Assembly (NCBI GenBank): GCA_963772815.1
Contig: CAVYYV010000006.1
Location: 496,001-560,000 of the forward strand
Origin: DATFFO01 sp963772815
GTDB lineage: Bacteria > Actinomycetota > Acidimicrobiia > Spongiisociales > ZC4RG35
DNA length: 64,000 bases
Direction: 5' to 3'
Of the stretch, positions 60,789 to 64,000 are shown in pieces. Both the position numbers and the translations under genes were made by a program. Position 1 is the first letter of the stretch, and the number at the start of each line of letters is the position of its first letter. Under the pieces are notes generated by a model. That model saw only the letters and a list, made by a program, of their open reading frames with translations. It was not told where the DNA came from and did not search any database.

Positions 60789-61913
60789 ATGAGCGCCTTC
60801 CCACCACTGCCGTTGCCAGACGGTATCTCATCCGCCCGAGTCGAGACCGGAAGTGGACTCGACCAGCATTTTCTACAGGCTGGCGACTCGCGGCGGCCGA
60901 TGCTTCTGTTGCTGCACGGATTTCCAGAGCTTGCGTTCTCTTGGCGTCGGGTGATGGTGTCGCTTGCCGAGTCGGGCTATTACGTCGTTGCGCCGGACCA
61001 ACGCGGGTATGGGCGCACCACAGGCTGGGACGGCCGATATGAGGGCGATCTCTCTTCCTACTCTGCGCTCAACCTTGTGCGAGACCAGGTTGCGTTCGTA
61101 CGGGCGCTCGGACACTCGGCGCACGCCTTGATAGGCCACGATTTTGGTGCCGTCATCTCGGCTTGGGCGGTGCTGCTCAGACCTGACATCTTCCCGCGCC
61201 TCATCGCAATGAGCGCTCCGTTCGGCGGGCCTCCCCCGATTGAGCAAGTGCATGACGCGGTGCTTGACGACCTTCTGGCGCTCGATCCGCCACGCAAGCA
61301 CTACCAGTGGTATTACTCGACCCGCGACGCCGAAGGTGACATGTTGGGGGCGGCGCAGGGGTTCCACGACTTCCTCCGCGCCTATTTCCACATGAAGAGC
61401 GCCGACTGGCCGAACAAGCCCCACGGCCTGACGGGGTCGTCGGCGGAGGAACTGGCGACCCTGCCGACCTACTACATGATGCACGCCGACCAGAACATGG
61501 CCGAGACCGTGGCGCCGGAGATGCCCCCGCCAGAGGCCGTTGCAGCATGTGAGTGGCTACCGGAGGAAGCGCTTTCTGTTTATACCGCAGAGTTCCAGCG
61601 CACCGGCCTCCAAGGCGCGCTCAACTGGTATCGCTGCTCGACGTCTCCGCTGTTCCGTCGCGACCTTTCGCTCTTCCACCAGAAGCGGATCGAGGTTCCG
61701 ATGATCTTTATCGCAGGGCGACAGGACTGGGGGTGGGCACAGGTGCCGGGTGCGCTCCAATCTATGGAGGCGTCTGCAACGACCGACTGGCGCGGCACAC
61801 ACCTCGTCCACGGCGCTGGCCACTGGGTGCAGCAAGAGCAGCCCGCGGCAGTAGTCGAACACGTGCTGACGTTCCTCAACAAGACAAGCGTCGACACCAC
61901 AACGCGCCGGTAA
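60789..61913 (+). CDS. Alpha/beta-hydrolase, epoxide-hydrolase-like
   Basis: The 374-residue protein reads LLLLHGFPELAFSWRRVM (oxyanion motif), APDQRGYGRTTG, LIGHDFGAVISAWAVL (nucleophile Asp, the epoxide hydrolase type rather than Ser), and GTHLVHGAGHWVQQEQPAAVVEHVLTFL with the catalytic His. The cap region contains Tyr residues. It should open epoxides or dehalogenate. Codon use is more relaxed than in neighbouring genes, and a 17-bp direct repeat flanks the gene, so it may be acquired. Confidence 0.82.
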   Translation: MSAFPPLPLPDGISSARVETGSGLDQHFLQAGDSRRPMLLLLHGFPELAFSWRRVMVSLAESGYYVVAPDQRGYGRTTGWDGRYEGDLSSYSALNLVRDQVAFVRALGHSAHALIGHDFGAVISAWAVLLRPDIFPRLIAMSAPFGGPPPIEQVHDAVLDDLLALDPPRKHYQWYYSTRDAEGDMLGAAQGFHDFLRAYFHMKSADWPNKPHGLTGSSAEELATLPTYYMMHADQNMAETVAPEMPPPEAVAACEWLPEEALSVYTAEFQRTGLQGALNWYRCSTSPLFRRDLSLFHQKRIEVPMIFIAGRQDWGWAQVPGALQSMEASATTDWRGTHLVHGAGHWVQQEQPAAVVEHVLTFLNKTSVDTTTRR

Positions 61914-61986
61914 GAAGACAGACGCCTTTGAGTGATCGCTAGCAGAGGGTCCGCCAGAGCCTTGGGACAGCGAGCGCCAGGTCGAG

Positions 61987-62007
61987 CGAGCAGTGCCGTT
62001 CTGCTCG
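61987..62007 (+). terminator. Hairpin after the epoxide hydrolase gene
   Basis: CGAGCAG (61987) and CTGCTCG (62001) enclose a 7-base loop and are followed by GTTTC. It resembles a rho-independent terminator, 74 bases downstream of the stop codon. Its right part is contained in the repeated 17-mer AGTGCCGTTCTGCTCGG (61992-62008). Confidence 0.5.
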
Positions 62008-62008
62008 G
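61992..62008. repeat. 17-bp direct repeat, right copy
   Basis: Second copy of the AGTGCCGTTCTGCTCGG motif; see 60592. Together they bracket a 1.4-kb segment containing only the epoxide hydrolase gene and its leader. Confidence 0.6.
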
Positions 62009-62067
62009 TTTCTGGATGTGATCGTTGTCGCTCGGGGCTCTGGTGATCGGCGTCGCTATCACCGTCC

Positions 62068-62652
62068 TCAGATGAGATGCACGCCGAGCACTACGACCCA
62101 GATCAAGTACACGGATAGGAGACCGCGCTGAACGAGGCCGGTGTAAGCCGAGTCTCGTTGGAACGACACGGCTGTCCCAACAGTGAGACCGAGGCCGACA
62201 ACTGCGGTGACGACCGTATAGAGCTGCCAAACACCGTCCAACTGACCTACCAGCAGAATGACTGCCACAAGAATGGCCATGAACATGGCCGGGCCAATTG
62301 CATTGTGTATTTGACCGTGGAGAGTCACGTTCCTGTCAGCATCTGGCGGATATCCGCGGAGGGGGTCAGGAACGAACACACCAGACCCAATCGCACCGAG
62401 ACCAAAGACCGCGATGAACATCGGTCCGGCAACAGTGTCGAGAACCCGGCCGACGCCGAGTGCGAAAGCAAGCATCCCAACCCCCAACTGAAGAAAATTC
62501 GCTACCTGAACCCAACCACGATCACCCAACGACAGCTCGCTCCCCGTGTGATAAAGCGGTCGATAGCCAGGTCTCGCAGCACCTTCAACAAATACGACGG
62601 CAAGGAAGAGCAGCGCCGTGGCGCTTCCGATGATCAGCAGTGCCTCGGTCAT
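62068..62652 (-). CDS. DUF998-family membrane protein
   Basis: From ATG 62652 (MTEALLIIGSATALLFLAVVFVEG) the 194-residue protein has about six hydrophobic segments, with PGYRPLYHTGSELSLGDRGWVQVANFLQLG and the conserved VFVPDPLRGYPPDADRNVTLHGQIHNAIGPAMF of the DUF998 family. Function unknown. The G+C content is noticeably lower than in the rest of the window, suggesting recent acquisition. Confidence 0.82.
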   Translation of the reverse strand: MTEALLIIGSATALLFLAVVFVEGAARPGYRPLYHTGSELSLGDRGWVQVANFLQLGVGMLAFALGVGRVLDTVAGPMFIAVFGLGAIGSGVFVPDPLRGYPPDADRNVTLHGQIHNAIGPAMFMAILVAVILLVGQLDGVWQLYTVVTAVVGLGLTVGTAVSFQRDSAYTGLVQRGLLSVYLIWVVVLGVHLI

Positions 62653-62786
62653 GCTCAGTGGCTCCCAGGTACAACCTAGGTGACCCGTACAGCGCCTGTC
62701 AGTGATCAATCCACTCCGCCGATTCGAAAGGAGTCACGGACCGTCGGCCCCTCACGTCGGAGCAGGTACAGCTGCTCGCCGCCTCA

Positions 62787-63371
62787 ATGCCCGACCGCTA
62801 CCAGGTCCTCAGCTACGTGCTCGCCTACACCGGGATTCGATTCGGTGAAGCAGCCGCACTACGACGTGCACGATGCGACGTTGCGGCATCCCGTCTCGAC
62901 GTCGCCGAGTCCCTTGCGGAAGTGGCGGGCGACCTTCACTTCGGACCGACCAAGACTCATCGGCGACGAACCGTGGCCATTCCGGCCACCATCCGGGACC
63001 TCCTGGTGAGCCACCTCGAGACCGTCGACCAGGCCCCGGAGGCTCTCGTCTTCGCCTCTCCGACAGGCCAGCCCCTGCGTTACTCGAACTTCCGCAATCG
63101 TGTCTGGATCGCCGCCACCAAGGCGGCCGGACTCCCCGGCCTCGACATCCACGAGCTGCGTCACACCGCGGCGTCGCTGATGATCAGAGCCGGCGCCGAC
63201 CCCAAGCTCATCCAGACCCAGCTCGGCCATGCCTCGATCGCCATCACCTACGACGTGTACGGGCACCTCTTCCCCGACCGTCTCGACGAGTTGGCGTCCA
63301 AGCTCGACGAGCTGATTCGCAATGACAGAAGGGGACGAGACCAGGATCGAAGTACCGGCAGAACGCTCTGA
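62787..63371 (+). CDS. 5'-truncated tyrosine recombinase/integrase
   Basis: The catalytic domain is complete: Arg in TGIRFGEAAALR, the H-x-x-R box LDIHELRHTAASLMIRAGA, QTQLGHASIAITYDVYGHLFPD with the second His and the Tyr nucleophile. The arm-binding and SAM-like core-binding domains are missing: in-frame homology (PLTSEQVQLLAAS) extends only to about 62730, and a stop at 62703 closes the frame. It is a remnant of a phage/ICE-type integrase. ATG 62787 could start the remaining 194 residues. Confidence 0.82.
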   Translation: MPDRYQVLSYVLAYTGIRFGEAAALRRARCDVAASRLDVAESLAEVAGDLHFGPTKTHRRRTVAIPATIRDLLVSHLETVDQAPEALVFASPTGQPLRYSNFRNRVWIAATKAAGLPGLDIHELRHTAASLMIRAGADPKLIQTQLGHASIAITYDVYGHLFPDRLDELASKLDELIRNDRRGRDQDRSTGRTL

Positions 63372-63377
63372 GGTATT

Positions 63378-63435
63378 TGCCTACTATTCTTGGCATATGC
63401 CTAGACTAGTTGGCAGATGCCTATTATACTTGGCA
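63378..63435 (+). repeat. Three tandem 20-bp operator-like repeats
   Basis: Units begin at 63378, 63398 and 63418 with exact 20-bp spacing. Each is TGCC-N10-GGCA with conserved flanks TGCCTA...TTGGCA (for instance TGCCTAGACTAGTTGGCA). Each unit is itself an inverted repeat, as expected of a dimer-binding site placed on the same face of the helix about every two turns. They cover the likely promoter of the downstream gene. Local composition is far more A/T rich than in the coding DNA. Confidence 0.75.
63425..63430 (+). promoter_or_regulatory. -10 element of a probable leaderless promoter
   Basis: TATACT, a near-perfect -10 hexamer, ends seven bases before GTG 63438, the expected distance to a transcription start at that codon. 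The gene would thus be leaderless, which is common in actinomycetes; no Shine-Dalgarno sequence is present. It lies inside the third operator-like repeat. Confidence 0.55.
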
Positions 63436-63437
63436 TC

Positions 63438-64000
63438 GTGAATCTCGGACATCCCCTCTCATCCCTGATAACAACCCTATCGGGCCGGGTCCTCGAGGTG
63501 TTGGTCAACACCTCCTATCCCCTGTCAGGCCGGCACGTGATGCGGCTCTTGCGTCGCGAAGCCAGCCAGCAAGGCGTCCAGAACGCCCTCGACGAATTGG
63601 CAGCCCACGGGCTCGTCGAGCGGGTCTCCGCCGGGGGATCGATCCTCAACACCCTCAACCGGGACCACATCCTCGCCCCCTACATCATCGGCATCGTCAA
63701 TCTGAGGAACGAACTGATCGACCGAATCGCGACCATCGTTTCCGAGGAGGCTCCCGAAGTGAGGCGAGCGATCCTGTTCGGCTCTCTCGTACGTGGCAGC
63801 GCCGACGAGGAAAGCGACATTGATATCGCTCTGGTTTGGCCGGACGAGGAGACACAGGACACCACTGGAGAGAACATCGCTGTCCGGGTAGACGATCTGA
63901 CCGGGAATGCCTGCAACCTCCTCCACTACACCACGGAGGAATTCGACACCCTCCCGGGGAGAGCCCCAGAGCTGTACGCCGCCCTCGAATCTGAGGGAAT
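63438..64000 (+). CDS. Winged-helix nucleotidyltransferase (MNT/AbiEii-like), runs off the window
   Basis: The GTG-initiated product begins VNLGHPLSSLITTLSGRVLEVLVNTSYPLSGRHVMRLLRREASQQGVQNALDELAAHGLVERVSAGG, a winged-helix DNA-binding domain. It continues IVSEEAPEVRRAILFGSLVRGSADEESDIDIALVW, the GSx10-12DxD core of nucleotidyltransferases. About 187 residues are present before the edge. This arrangement is seen in antitoxin/toxin-type and mobile-element-associated nucleotidyltransferases. It likely controls its own promoter through the three tandem repeats upstream. Confidence 0.8.
   Translation, partial: MNLGHPLSSLITTLSGRVLEVLVNTSYPLSGRHVMRLLRREASQQGVQNALDELAAHGLVERVSAGGSILNTLNRDHILAPYIIGIVNLRNELIDRIATIVSEEAPEVRRAILFGSLVRGSADEESDIDIALVWPDEETQDTTGENIAVRVDDLTGNACNLLHYTTEEFDTLPGRAPELYAALESEG

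Noticed and set aside
60365..63371. A simple tRNA-Phe integrated element with att repeats
   Set aside because: No second copy of the tRNA 3' end is found downstream in the window.
1..64000. CRISPR array or rRNA operon
   Set aside because: No regularly spaced repeats of suitable length nor rRNA signatures are seen.

Overview
The window is 64 kb of high-GC, densely packed DNA with many GTG starts, short intergenic gaps and frequent 1-4 base gene overlaps. Gene content points to an actinomycete relative: a DesA-type acyl-ACP desaturase, a conservon (sensor kinase, roadblock, DUF742, small GTPase), an F420-dependent LLM oxidoreductase, an LldD2-like flavoenzyme, an ECF42-type sigma factor with its DGPF partner, L,D-transpeptidase and several Thr/Ser/Pro-rich lipoproteins. 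I infer Actinomycetota, possibly an Acidimicrobiia-like lineage; there is no 16S here to prove it. The chromosome looks free-living and aerobic, with fatty-acid, proline, lactate, serine and thiamine metabolism.

Layout. 0-14.8 kb is housekeeping: a partial molybdopterin oxidoreductase, LiaF-like protein, a HisA-like paralogue lacking a catalytic Asp, acyl-ACP desaturase, 6-phosphogluconate dehydrogenase, sirtuin, an endonuclease IV/LigD-polymerase fusion, L,D-transpeptidase, PruA, VOC protein, a haem-binding protein, a frameshifted GIN-domain lipoprotein and a ZIP transporter behind a DtxR-like operator. 14.9-22.4 kb is a decayed accessory zone: tRNA-Lys, gene fragments, three copies of a MITE-like repeat and an IS1380-family element inserted inside one of those copies with an ATTAG target duplication. 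20.9-34.9 kb carries signalling and transport genes (adenylate cyclase, baeRF protein, M50 protease, P-type ATPase, conservon, ECF sigma/YCII pair). 35-38 kb is a NEW3-domain protein plus ABC exporter operon. 38-48 kb is central metabolism (LldD, threonine dehydratase, LLM oxidoreductase, UbiA prenyltransferase overlapping a second sirtuin, acyl-CoA dehydrogenase, SDR, FabF). 48.1-51.5 kb is a TPP-riboswitch-controlled thiBPQ operon. 51.5-59.6 kb has LtrA, a phosphoglycerate dehydrogenase fused to a SerK/SbnI-like ParB domain, a frameshift-rich stretch (alcohol dehydrogenase and MFS transporter), and an ArsR/SRPBCC pair. 60.1-64 kb holds tRNA-Asp and tRNA-Phe followed by foreign-looking cargo: an epoxide hydrolase flanked by a 17-bp direct repeat, a DUF998 protein, a 5'-truncated tyrosine recombinase and a winged-helix nucleotidyltransferase behind three 20-bp tandem operator-like repeats.

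The most unusual protein architectures are the AP-endonuclease/NHEJ-polymerase fusion (5534-7327) and the PGDH/serine-kinase-like fusion (52738-54483). The most unusual DNA structures are the dispersed repeat with its nested IS and the tandem operators at 63.4 kb.
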